A stretch of 64,000 nt of DNA, taken from the NCBI GenBank assembly GCA_026706935.1, contig JAPOXV010000023.1, positions 1 through 64,000 of the forward strand. The letters run 5' to 3'. Below, piece by piece: positions 17,258 through 25,591 of the stretch. Position 1 is the first letter of the stretch. Every line of letters begins with the position of its first letter. Origin of the DNA: Gammaproteobacteria bacterium (GTDB lineage: Bacteria; Pseudomonadota; Gammaproteobacteria; Pseudomonadales; Azotimanducaceae). Under the pieces are notes generated by a model. That model was not told where the DNA came from. It did not search any database and saw nothing but the letters and a program-made list of their open reading frames with translations. The translations under genes were made by a program, and so were the position numbers.

Positions 17258-19219
17258 TTAGTTTGTTCGAGCCTCAGCTTGTCGTGCTTGGGCGCGACGT
17301 TGAGCGGCGAATTGTTGGTAGTTGAATAGTTCGTCAACCTCAAGGGCTTTATTACCGTTCGCGTCAAAATGGGTAAACGCGGGCTCCAACTGCTTCTGAA
17401 GGCGTTCGCGCAGCTCGTGCGGTTGAATACCGCCATCCATGTCTTGATCCAGGAAACCCACTGTCTGCGCAGTACGAAAACGAGCAGCCGAGTGAAGAGG
17501 GTTGTCGGTCGTCTCGTTGCTCCAGCGGAATACAAACGCACCATAGAGCATTTCATCCCATGACTGTAACCCCCAAGTCACAGTCCTTTCTGGATCTGGA
17601 TTAGCGAAATTCTGAGTTGAATTGTCGTACACCGTCTTGTGGATCAATTTCGATCCTGCGGGTACGTGTTTCGGTTCTGCAAACGCGTATCCCGTCTGCC
17701 AGTTGAAGTCATATTCTGGTACCGATAGCAAAATCTCCCGCTCACCGTTTGGTAGCTCCAACTCGAAAGTAGAACTACGTCCTCGATAATGAGAATGAGG
17801 GAGGATGGAATACAACTCCGCGTCTTTGTCAAACTCGAGATATGCGCCTTCTTCGTGCGCCTTTGTATTTGGTGGAATCGCAAGATTGAAGTTGATCACG
17901 ACACCATGTCTAATAAACCGTTCCGGCGGTTCGTCGTGTACGTAAAGCCCAATCTGAGTCTCATCGAGGACAGTTTTGCCGTACGGCGTATAGTGCATTT
18001 GGACGGCAATTGTGGATCCCTGCTTAATCAGCGTCCCGGTACCTTCCGGTGCAAAGTCGCCGATTACACCAGGTGCATAGCCCCCTAAGAAATTGTTGAA
18101 AACGCCGCGTCTTGAATTGTCACCGGGTTCATTCGAACCGACCAGTGCGTGGTGTAGGACGTTCGTGTCGCCTGGTTTTACATCGATGCCCCTAATCCAG
18201 ACGTCTTCGGTCAGATTTGAGGCAATCTCGTGATTTTGGTATTCAACGACGCCTGTCGCAGGTACTTCAAACGCGGGTACATTGATGATGATGTCTGGTT
18301 CACCAAGTGGCCAATCCACCGAACTTCGGTTCGCTTCAATTGACGCGACAATGTTGCCTAACGGATCTTCGCCTTCGCCTCGCGGCGCGCCGGCTTCGAT
18401 CCAGTCTACCAGTAGTTTCTTCTCTTCAATCGAGATACTGCGGTCGTTCCCCCATTCACCGATGTGAGGGTCAGCGTGCCAAGGCGGCATTCGATTCGTA
18501 CGGAGCACTTCACGCATCATCGGTGCAAATCCTTTGACCATTTCGTAGCTGGACATCGCCCACGGACCGATGCCACCTGGTGTATGGCAGCTCATGCAGT
18601 TCTGTTCAAGAACAGGAACAACATCTGCCACGAAGGAAACTTCAGCTGCAGGTTCCTCAATATTGATCAAGCACCCCTTAACATCGACTGGTTGAGACGC
18701 TATGGTTGAGCCGTTTTGGATTGCATGAATTGCATCGACAACGTAGTGGGCGTCCGCCGCAGCTTTCTGGCGCTCATACCCTATACGATCGTTGAACGGT
18801 CCACGATAGACTAAATCCCAATTCGATGGATCAATCACAAACGCTTCAGCTGTTCGCGTGATTCCGAGGCCGCGCGCGACCAACTGCGTCTCATCGACCA
18901 GGATTGGCATATCGATATTCCACTCTTCAGCCTCTGCGCGAATCGACGCGCGATTGTCTTGAAGGTTCGCATTTAGCATGAGAAATACGACGTTCTGATC
19001 CACAAACTCGTCACGGACTTCTCGAATATCAGGCAGCGCGTTCCGAATAATCGGACAAGCGTTTCCGTGAACGATTACGACAACCGCATCTGCATCAGAA
19101 TAGTAATAAAGTTCGTGCGCGTCCCCGTTTTGATCGAGCAACGAAAAATTCTCGACTGGTACTGCCCATGTCAAAACGCCGGTCAAAAGACAAGACGCAA
19201 TCAGCGCATTTCTCAGCAT
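17258..19219 (-). CDS. Secreted redoxin / cytochrome c-like / copper monooxygenase-like / EF-hand fusion
   Basis: A 653-residue protein with a signal peptide (residues 1-20). Residues about 22-165 are a thioredoxin-fold redoxin with HGNACPIIRNALP (one peroxidatic-type Cys). A heme-binding CMSCH lies near residue 207. Residues about 320-565 resemble copper type II monooxygenase halves: repeated His (HHALVG, MHYTPYG, LPHSHYRG) suit copper ligands. Residues about 600-645 hold two EF-hand loops (DQDMDGGIQ, DANGNKALEV). The order suggests a periplasmic electron-transfer or oxygenase enzyme; the substrate is unknown. A small membrane-protein gene precedes it and the SelD fusion follows. Confidence 0.8.
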   Translation of the reverse strand: MLRNALIASCLLTGVLTWAVPVENFSLLDQNGDAHELYYYSDADAVVVIVHGNACPIIRNALPDIREVRDEFVDQNVVFLMLNANLQDNRASIRAEAEEWNIDMPILVDETQLVARGLGITRTAEAFVIDPSNWDLVYRGPFNDRIGYERQKAAADAHYVVDAIHAIQNGSTIASQPVDVKGCLINIEEPAAEVSFVADVVPVLEQNCMSCHTPGGIGPWAMSSYEMVKGFAPMMREVLRTNRMPPWHADPHIGEWGNDRSISIEEKKLLVDWIEAGAPRGEGEDPLGNIVASIEANRSSVDWPLGEPDIIINVPAFEVPATGVVEYQNHEIASNLTEDVWIRGIDVKPGDTNVLHHALVGSNEPGDNSRRGVFNNFLGGYAPGVIGDFAPEGTGTLIKQGSTIAVQMHYTPYGKTVLDETQIGLYVHDEPPERFIRHGVVINFNLAIPPNTKAHEEGAYLEFDKDAELYSILPHSHYRGRSSTFELELPNGEREILLSVPEYDFNWQTGYAFAEPKHVPAGSKLIHKTVYDNSTQNFANPDPERTVTWGLQSWDEMLYGAFVFRWSNETTDNPLHSAARFRTAQTVGFLDQDMDGGIQPHELRERLQKQLEPAFTHFDANGNKALEVDELFNYQQFAAQRRAQARQAEARTN

Positions 19220-19353
19220 AGAAAAGCTCCCTTTTTATGGCCTCGCTCCCGAAAATCAACGGCAGCACCGCCAAATTCGAAAGACATGCATATCCACATT
19301 ATGTTTTTCGTCATCGCATTTCCCAATTCCATTGACCTCAATGTTCTCTGACG

Positions 19354-19632
19354 CTATGCGATGAAGATGAGCCAATAATAAAAATAGGCTGCAACGACAG
19401 AAGTCCAAACTAAGCTCCAGAAGAACCGGAGTACGGTTCTTGCGCACGACGACATAAACGCGACTTCGAGAATTAGCAATCCCCCGACGATAAAACCGTT
19501 CATTATCAATAAGATAGCGAAGGTCGTCGAAACTATCGCGGAGCTCGCGCGTTTCTCCTCACAACTCGTCGATGCAGCCACTTCGTGAGAGTCAGGGCGC
19601 TGTTCGACGCCACCCAACGTACTCATATTCAT
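19354..19632 (-). CDS. Small membrane protein with two transmembrane helices
   Basis: A 92-residue protein of unknown family. Hydrophobic segments at about residues 33-60 and 70-92 (the last ends LIFIA) predict two membrane helices with a polar N-terminus of about 30 residues. ATG at 19630-19632 has GGAG seven bases upstream, which supports a real gene and this start over the ATG at 19659. It lies 134 bases upstream of the redoxin fusion on the same strand and may be co-expressed; a role as its membrane partner is inference. Confidence 0.6.
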   Translation of the reverse strand: MNMSTLGGVEQRPDSHEVAASTSCEEKRASSAIVSTTFAILLIMNGFIVGGLLILEVAFMSSCARTVLRFFWSLVWTSVVAAYFYYWLIFIA

Positions 19633-20008
19633 ATTGCATCTCCGCGCGTAGAGCGTCAAGCGCCGTCTAGCGGAACGTGGTTACCGTAAATTGTAAGAAC
19701 GAACACGATTTTTCTATACGAAGCAGTAGTGCGCTACCGCGTGCGAGAACGCTGATCGTCGTCTTGGCGGAAATTCGTGATCTTAATCTAACAACAACGT
19801 ATTTGAAGCGGGAAACTGAACCGGTTCATGCGCAATACGACTCCGTAGGTTCTCTATCGAACGAGTATAGATCGTATGTACGCCTAGAGAATCGTTCAGA
19901 TGGGAATGAAGAGCAAGCCTAATACCGATCCAAAAGGCAAAATAAGGATCGTACTCCATAAATAGACGGAAAATATGGAATGTAGTCCACATTTTCTATA
20001 ATTTATCG
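19633..20008. other. Intergenic region, divergent control
   Basis: No convincing gene is seen. Open frames here (for example 19677-19922) lack a ribosome site and family features. TATAAT at 19997-20002 is a perfect -10 placed seven bases before the ATPase ATG at 20009, so that transcript would be leaderless or nearly so; no good -35 is visible. Confidence 0.5.
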
Positions 20009-21172
20009 ATGATGTTTGATCGGCTGCTACGCACAACAACACGAAACTCGTTCTTCATATTCGGCGCCCGTGGCACTGGAAAGACAACCTACATCAAGCA
20101 AATGTTCAGTCTTGATGAATCGATTTACGTGGATTTGCTCGATCCGGTCGTCGAAGATAGGTATCGCCGGTCGCCACAACGTCTAGAACAGGAAGTTCTA
20201 GCACTACCCGACAGCGTTGATTGGGTTCTAGTCGATGAAGTGCAACGCGTACCACGTCTCTTGGATGTAGTTCATAGACTCATTGAAACTACATCGAAAC
20301 GGTTCGTGCTCACTGGCTCAAGTGCGCGAAAGCTGCGACGCGGCGCGTCGAATCTTCTCGCAGGTAGAGCATTCGTCTACAACCTTTATCCACTCACCGT
20401 ACCAGAACTAGGCGATGCTCTGACGCTCGATGACACATTGCACTGGGGTACTTTGCCGCAGGTCTACTCACTGTCTCTCGACGAGGACAAACAAGAGTAC
20501 TTGCGAGCATATGCCCTGACCTACTTGAGAGAAGAAATCGTAGCTGAACAGCTTGTGAGAGGACTCGACCCGTTCCGATATTTCCTTGAAGTTGCCGCGC
20601 AGTCGACAGGGCACATTCTCAACTACGCAAAAATCTCCCGGGATGTGGGCGTGGATTCGAAGACCGTCATCTCATATTTCAGCATCCTTGAAGACACTCT
20701 TGTGGGATTTCTCCTTCCTGCATATCACCGTTCGATTCGAAAAAAACAGCGTGATAACCCAAAGTTCTATTTCTTCGATACAGGCCTAAAACGAGCGTTA
20801 GACCGAACTCTTCAGTTGTCATTGAACGCTGGTACCTATGAATATGGTAGGTTGTTTGAGCAGTTCATTGTCACTCAGATCTCACATCTAACACGTTACC
20901 GTTTCCCCGATTGGCGGCTTTCGTATTTACGAACTAGCAGTGGCGCCGAAGTCGATCTCATAGTCGAGCGACCCGGCTTGCCGGAGGTACTTATAGAAAT
21001 AAAGTCCACGCTTAGTGTCGATGATCAAGATGTGCGTTCGCTCGTACGATTCATGAAGGATTTTGACGATCCACTCGCTTTGTGCATCAGTCAAGATCGC
21101 ACCCGTATGCAAATTAGGAACGTTCTCTGCGTACATTGGCTTGACGCGCTCACAGAACTTGGCTTGAACTAG
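20009..21172 (+). CDS. AAA ATPase with DUF4143 (AAA_14 + DUF4143)
   Basis: A 387-residue protein. FIFGARGTGKTTYIKQMF is the Walker A (residues about 14-32), WVLVDEVQRVPRLLD the Walker B, and VLTGSSARKLRRG sensor 1 of the AAA_14 subfamily. The C-terminal part, SGAEVDLIVERPG and LIEIKST, has the DUF4143 nuclease-like (PD-D/ExK) pattern with Asp and ExK. Function is not established; members are widespread and may be mobile or defence-related. Start is ATG-ATG, seven bases after a perfect -10, so leaderless expression is likely. Confidence 0.88.
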   Translation: MMFDRLLRTTTRNSFFIFGARGTGKTTYIKQMFSLDESIYVDLLDPVVEDRYRRSPQRLEQEVLALPDSVDWVLVDEVQRVPRLLDVVHRLIETTSKRFVLTGSSARKLRRGASNLLAGRAFVYNLYPLTVPELGDALTLDDTLHWGTLPQVYSLSLDEDKQEYLRAYALTYLREEIVAEQLVRGLDPFRYFLEVAAQSTGHILNYAKISRDVGVDSKTVISYFSILEDTLVGFLLPAYHRSIRKKQRDNPKFYFFDTGLKRALDRTLQLSLNAGTYEYGRLFEQFIVTQISHLTRYRFPDWRLSYLRTSSGAEVDLIVERPGLPEVLIEIKSTLSVDDQDVRSLVRFMKDFDDPLALCISQDRTRMQIRNVLCVHWLDALTELGLN

Positions 21173-21334
21173 ATCGACGCTATTTCGATTCGTCTTTTAC
21201 TGACCAATCCAATGCAATTCACGATCGATTTCGCGTGCTAGAGTGCCGCTTCTCGCATACACCGTGAAACTCTCTCGTTCGCGATCACGCATAAAATAAC
21301 TTTCGAACGAAATCTAAAGGTACGTAACCTGACT

Positions 21335-22336
21335 ATGAGACTATCCTTCATGCAAGCACATACGCTCGACATTCATTTCGCCAGAATGATCGTGTTGCTA
21401 GCTTCAGGAACAGTTCTCTCAGGCTGTATTGTTACGCAAGACGAGGTCGATTCGGAGGAGCCTCGTACCGCAGAGGAAGTCGTTTCGGTGGCACCTCGTA
21501 CCGAGATCAGAGTCGTTTCGGTCGCGCCCGGTACTCAAGACCAAGTCGACTGGATAGCACCGCGCATACAAGGTACAGATATCCCCGACCTAAGTGGTAT
21601 CTGGCAGGCTATAAGCAGCGCACATTGGGATATCGAACGTCATTTGGCAAGACCCGCACTTCAGTTGCGAGACGGTCCTGTGGTGCCTGTTCCTCACCAG
21701 CGAATCCTCGCTCTCGGAGCGATCGGTGCTGTACCTGCCGGTATGGGGATTATCGAAGGTGGCGGAAAGATCCCCTATACCGACGACGCACTCAAGGTAC
21801 GCGACGAGAATCGCGCCGACTACCTGAATCGAGATCCAGCGATCAAGTGCTATCTACCGGGCGTGCCTCGTTCAACCTACATGCCATTTCCTTTCGAAAT
21901 CGTTCAAGGGCACGACTCGATGTTCATCGTTTACGAGTTTGCGAATGCGGATCGGATACTCTATTTCGAGGATCCTGGACCGGCGCCAGTTGATTCGTGG
22001 ATGGGTCAGTCTTATGCCCATTGGGATGGCGACACACTTGTTGTCGAGGTCACGGGACAGGTTCCCGATACCTGGTTTGACCGTTCCGGTAACCATCACT
22101 CGGCCAGTATGAGAGTTGTGGAACGATGGACACCTACTGGACCGAATCACATGCAATATGAAGCGACGATCTACGATGAGGAAACCTTCACGGAACCTTG
22201 GCAGATTTCCCTGCCGCTCTATCGTCGTATGGAACCGGACGCACGAATCATGGACTTCAAATGTGTCGAGTTCGTAGAGGAACTGATGTATGGGAAGTGG
22301 CGTCGAAATCCATTGCCGCGAGGCTGGGAGGAATGA
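21335..22336 (+). CDS. Lipoprotein of the secreted paralogue family (unknown function)
   Basis: A 333-residue protein with a lipobox (GTVLSGC, Cys at about residue 32). After the Cys comes an 11-residue unit repeated four times (VxSxxPRTxxx; residues about 38-81). The remaining part shares WMG(Q/D)S with WDGDTLVVEVTG and a CYLPGVPR motif with the next gene (WMGDSIGWWEDDTLVVETTN), showing the two are paralogues. The C-terminus ends LPRGWEE. Family is unknown to me beyond being recurrent in acidobacteria and marine proteobacteria. Its stop overlaps the ATG at 22333, but the following start is better at 22339. Confidence 0.7.
   Translation: MRLSFMQAHTLDIHFARMIVLLASGTVLSGCIVTQDEVDSEEPRTAEEVVSVAPRTEIRVVSVAPGTQDQVDWIAPRIQGTDIPDLSGIWQAISSAHWDIERHLARPALQLRDGPVVPVPHQRILALGAIGAVPAGMGIIEGGGKIPYTDDALKVRDENRADYLNRDPAIKCYLPGVPRSTYMPFPFEIVQGHDSMFIVYEFANADRILYFEDPGPAPVDSWMGQSYAHWDGDTLVVEVTGQVPDTWFDRSGNHHSASMRVVERWTPTGPNHMQYEATIYDEETFTEPWQISLPLYRRMEPDARIMDFKCVEFVEELMYGKWRRNPLPRGWEE
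21446..21577 (+). repeat. 33-base tandem repeat (four units) in the lipoprotein gene
   Basis: Four consecutive units begin with GTCG at 21446, 21479, 21512 and 21545, exactly 33 bases apart, encoding four 11-residue units just after the lipidated cysteine. Units 2 and 3 share GTCGTTTCGGT and are the most alike; unit 4 has drifted. It forms a spacer between lipid anchor and folded domain. Confidence 0.8.
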
Positions 22337-22338
22337 TC

Positions 22339-23385
22339 ATGAGATTTATCTTTGCCACACTTTTGATAGCTCTATCGGGAAGTGCACTTGCAAACACGGA
22401 AGTAGACCACCCTCGCACACCTTGGGATACGCCGGACTTCACTGGTACGTATGACACCGCGACACTCACGCCGGTGCAACGCCCTAATTTCTATGGCAAC
22501 GAGCTCTATGTAACGAAAGAGCAAGCGGAGGAGCGCGCTAGACAAACCGCTGCAGCATTAGCGGCCAACAATGCACAAAAGGATCCGAACCGTGAAGCGC
22601 CACCTGAAGGGGGTGATGGTTCTCCCGGCGCAGCAGGTAACGTGGGTGGCTACAACACGTTTTGGATTGACAACGGCGAAACACTAAATTCTGTCGATGG
22701 GAAATTCCGCACGTCCATCATCACTTATCCCGAGAACGGACGAAGACCGGAGATGACACCCGAGGGTATCGCGCGTATTCGCGCCTTATTCCGGTCATTC
22801 GCACGTAACGACGGTACCGCAAATTGGATAAGCAGAGAAGGTCCTGGACCATACGACAACCCAGAGGGTCTGACACTGGCTGACCGATGTCTACAGGGGT
22901 TCAGTTCGACGGGTGGTCCGCCGATGATGCCTGCACTTTACAACAACCACAAGAAAATCGTGCAAGGTCCGGACAAAATCGTGATTCTCGTAGAGATGGT
23001 GCACGATGCTCGTACGATCAGACTTAACAGTGAACATCCTTCCGAAGATGTTCGCTACTGGATGGGCGACTCCATCGGTTGGTGGGAAGACGACACGCTC
23101 GTCGTGGAGACCACCAACTTCAACGATACGCCTGCACAGGGGGGAGCGTCCCGCCATCTGAAGGTTCTCGAACGATTTGAGAGAATCGATGATCGGAATC
23201 TACACTACAGCTTTGAGGTCGAAGACCCAACCACATGGAAAGACAAGTGGGCAGGTGATTACGTTTGGCCTCAGTCCGATGAGCGAATCTTTGAGTACGC
23301 TTGCCACGAAGGAAACTACGCGATGGGGAACATCCTGCGCGGCGCACGGCGACTAGAACGCGAAGCGCTGGCGGCGAGTAACTAA
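22339..23385 (+). CDS. Secreted paralogue of the lipoprotein (unknown function)
   Basis: A 348-residue protein with a signal peptide (FATLLIALSGSALA, cleavage after ALA). GGGAGGA lies seven bases before ATG 22339, so this start is chosen over an ATG at 22333 that overlaps the previous stop. Core motifs: DTPDFTGTYDTA near the N-terminus, DRCLQGF, YWMGDSIGWWEDDTLVVET and HLKVLERFERI, shared with the lipoprotein. A Gly-rich linker (GGDGSPGAAGNVGG) lies near residue 100. It forms a cluster with the lipoprotein, DUF6152 and two DUF6644 genes. The reaction is unknown. Confidence 0.72.
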   Translation: MRFIFATLLIALSGSALANTEVDHPRTPWDTPDFTGTYDTATLTPVQRPNFYGNELYVTKEQAEERARQTAAALAANNAQKDPNREAPPEGGDGSPGAAGNVGGYNTFWIDNGETLNSVDGKFRTSIITYPENGRRPEMTPEGIARIRALFRSFARNDGTANWISREGPGPYDNPEGLTLADRCLQGFSSTGGPPMMPALYNNHKKIVQGPDKIVILVEMVHDARTIRLNSEHPSEDVRYWMGDSIGWWEDDTLVVETTNFNDTPAQGGASRHLKVLERFERIDDRNLHYSFEVEDPTTWKDKWAGDYVWPQSDERIFEYACHEGNYAMGNILRGARRLEREALAASN

Positions 23386-23403
23386 GCAATGAGGACTCAA
23401 CGA

Positions 23404-23892
23404 ATGAAACTGCTCTGTCTTGTACTCAGCGTCGCTGGTTTGGCGGCGGGTGTTGCCATTTACGCACATCACGCGTTCGGCGCGGAATTCGACCCCAACC
23501 GACCATTGTTGTTGAAAGGCAAGGTGAGCAAGGTTGAATGGGTAAACCCGCATGCATGGATTCATCTCGACCACGAGAATGAAGACGGTACGACCGAGTC
23601 ATGGATGGTTGAAGGCGGCACACCCAATACGTTGTTGCGACGTGGCGTCACGCGAGACTCACTAAAGCCAGGTACGTACATCATCGTTGATGGCTATCAA
23701 TCGAAGGATCTTTCAAACCGCGCTAATGGACGAAACATAACGTATGCTGACGGTACGACACTGTTCATGGGTTCCTCTGGAACAGGTGCACCTCGTGACG
23801 GCGCTGATCCAACTGAACCATCGCGTGCCGAGGATGTCGCGAAAATTGAAGCGGTTCAAGAGTCCGACGAGGAATCCGAGGCTGACGAATAA
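23404..23892 (+). CDS. DUF6152 family exported protein
   Basis: A 162-residue protein with a signal peptide (LLCLVLSVAGLAAGVAIYAHHA). After cleavage it has HHAFGAEFDPNRPLLLKGKV, EWVNPHAWIHLD and the GTPNTLLRRGVTRDSL pattern of DUF6152, followed by an acidic tail. I prefer ATG 23404 (the ATG at 23389 has no ribosome site). The conserved histidines HH and H of NPHAW could bind metal; that is a guess. It sits between the secreted paralogues and a terminator. Confidence 0.8.
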   Translation: MKLLCLVLSVAGLAAGVAIYAHHAFGAEFDPNRPLLLKGKVSKVEWVNPHAWIHLDHENEDGTTESWMVEGGTPNTLLRRGVTRDSLKPGTYIIVDGYQSKDLSNRANGRNITYADGTTLFMGSSGTGAPRDGADPTEPSRAEDVAKIEAVQESDEESEADE

Positions 23893-23918
23893 TCGCGTCC
23901 TCAAATATCAAAGACAAT

Positions 23919-23952
23919 ACGCCTCATCACCGTTTGGTGTTGAGGCGTTTTT
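23919..23952 (+). terminator. Rho-independent terminator after the DUF6152 gene
   Basis: ACGCCTCA at 23919-23926 pairs with TGAGGCGT at 23941-23948 with inner CACC/GGTG pairs and a short loop, followed by a run of T (23948-23952). It lies between the DUF6152 stop and the first DUF6644 gene, so the cluster is either two transcripts or has attenuated read-through. Confidence 0.8.
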
Positions 23953-23965
23953 CATGAGATGACTG

Positions 23966-24532
23966 ATGTCGTTACGTTGGTTCGCTGACTGGTTGGATAC
24001 GCACGCGTGGAGTACCGCACTCCACGAGTCGCTCTACATGTATCCATACATCGAAACGACACATGTATTAGCCCTTACATTGTTCGTAGGAACGCTCGCT
24101 GTCGTCGACCTACGCATGCTCGGTGTCGCGTATCGGACCACACCAATTTCAACGATAAGTCAGAGCGTCCTACCCTGGACCGTCGTTGGTTTCGTCATCA
24201 TGTTCGTTACCGGACTGTTGCTGTTCTACGCCATCCCAGTGCGAACCTACCACAGTATTTGGTTTCGAATCAAAGTCATCATGATCGTGCTTGCCGCGAT
24301 CAATGCCGTGCACTATCACTATCGCATTAGCAAAAATCGGATACTTTGGGACAATGCGCCGAGACCTCCTCGTTCAGTTCGAATGACGGCGGCGGCTTCG
24401 TTGTTTCTCTGGGTCGTGGTGATTTTCTCGGGTCGCATGATCGCTTACAACTGGTTCGACTGTGATCGACCTCAGCCGGATTGGGTGATCACACTTGCTG
24501 GTTGTGTGATTGACGAGGTGGCTTCCCTGTGA
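23966..24532 (+). CDS. DUF6644 family membrane protein (first copy)
   Basis: A 188-residue protein with four transmembrane helices. Conserved features shared with the next gene: YIETTHVLALTLFVGT (E-x-x-H in helix 1), VVDLRMLG, and GRMIAYNW at the end of helix 4. A VHYHYR motif follows helix 3. The paired membrane histidines make a b-type heme or quinone role plausible, but that is inference. GTGA overlap with the next gene shows coupled translation. Confidence 0.8.
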   Translation: MSLRWFADWLDTHAWSTALHESLYMYPYIETTHVLALTLFVGTLAVVDLRMLGVAYRTTPISTISQSVLPWTVVGFVIMFVTGLLLFYAIPVRTYHSIWFRIKVIMIVLAAINAVHYHYRISKNRILWDNAPRPPRSVRMTAAASLFLWVVVIFSGRMIAYNWFDCDRPQPDWVITLAGCVIDEVASL

Positions 24533-24999
24533 CTCTACTCGAAGTCTTTCAATCGCTCGAAGAAATGTGGATAGGTGAGGCGATCCGGACGTCCTATTGG
24601 TTGTTTCCATTCATTGAAGCAATACACCTTGTCGGACTCGCCTTGCTCGGTGGCACGGTCCTTGTTGTTGACCTTCGATTGATGGGACTTACGTTGCGTT
24701 CACGCACCGCGAGTCAGGTCCTCCTCAATGCACGACCCTACTTCGTACTAGCCGTCGTAACGATGTTTGCAACCGGTATTCCTCTCGCACTTTCCGAAAT
24801 GATCAAGCTCTACTACAACTTTTCGTGGTGGGTCAAGATCACTGCTTTACCGCTCGCGCTTCTGTTCACGTTTTTCGTAAGAAACCCAATTGTCTTGCGG
24901 GAGCGTGCATCGAACCTGTCGTTGGGCGTACTCGGTCTCGTGTCTATCGTTCTATGGTTTACCGTTGCAGGCGCAGGACGTTGGATTGGTTTCTCATAG
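24529..24999 (+). CDS. DUF6644 family membrane protein (second copy)
   Basis: A 156-residue paralogue of the previous product with four helices: FIEAIHLVGLALLGGT, VVDLRLMGL and GRWIGFS align with the first copy, so the pair arose by duplication and may form a heterodimer. It lacks the VHYHYR motif of the first copy. The start GTG overlaps the upstream stop by four bases. Function unknown. Confidence 0.8.
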   Translation: MTLLEVFQSLEEMWIGEAIRTSYWLFPFIEAIHLVGLALLGGTVLVVDLRLMGLTLRSRTASQVLLNARPYFVLAVVTMFATGIPLALSEMIKLYYNFSWWVKITALPLALLFTFFVRNPIVLRERASNLSLGVLGLVSIVLWFTVAGAGRWIGFS

Positions 25000-25030
25000 T
25001 CCGTAGTACAGACGTTATTGCGTACGAACC

Positions 25031-25579
25031 ATGAATTTCTGCGTGAAGTGCGGTGCAAACACCGTATATAAGGTTCCACCGGGTGACAACCAACAGCGCT
25101 TTGTATGCAGGTTATGTGGACATATCCATTACGAAAACCCCAAGATCGTTTGTGGTTGTCTCGTCAGAAGTAACGACCAAGTCTTACTTTGTAAACGCGG
25201 TATCGAACCACGAAAGGACCGGTGGACGTTTCCAGCAGGTTTCCTCGAGCGCCATGAATCCACACTCGAAGGAGCGAAGCGTGAAACGCGAGAAGAAGCG
25301 TGCGCCGACGTCGAACTTGACATGCTCTACGCGCAATTCGATCTCGCATATATCTCACAAATCTATCAGTTCTATCTAGCCGACCTTATAGGGTCATACG
25401 CTCCCGGGGACGAAACGCTCGATGTTCGGCTATTCGACGAAAAGTCCATCCCTTGGGAGCAACTCGCTTTTCCCGTTATTCGTAAGTCACTAGAGTCATA
25501 TTTCTCAGATCGAGATAGAGGCCGTTTCACGTTTAGGCACTTCGAAATACCTAATCGAGCGAGCTGGACAAGCATTTAG
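25031..25579 (+). CDS. Nudix hydrolase with N-terminal zinc ribbon
   Basis: A 182-residue protein. Residues 4-7 and 27-30 are CxKC and CRLC, a four-cysteine zinc ribbon. The Nudix box reads GFLERHESTLEGAKRETREE with the REx2EE core; the usual small Gly after EEx is a Cys. Members of this subfamily hydrolyse nucleoside diphosphates linked to another moiety (NADH, ADP-ribose or similar). Exact substrate is unknown. It follows the second DUF6644 gene by 31 bases and may share its transcript, and converges with purL. Confidence 0.85.
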   Translation: MNFCVKCGANTVYKVPPGDNQQRFVCRLCGHIHYENPKIVCGCLVRSNDQVLLCKRGIEPRKDRWTFPAGFLERHESTLEGAKRETREEACADVELDMLYAQFDLAYISQIYQFYLADLIGSYAPGDETLDVRLFDEKSIPWEQLAFPVIRKSLESYFSDRDRGRFTFRHFEIPNRASWTSI

Positions 25580-25591
25580 CTTTTGGATCGA

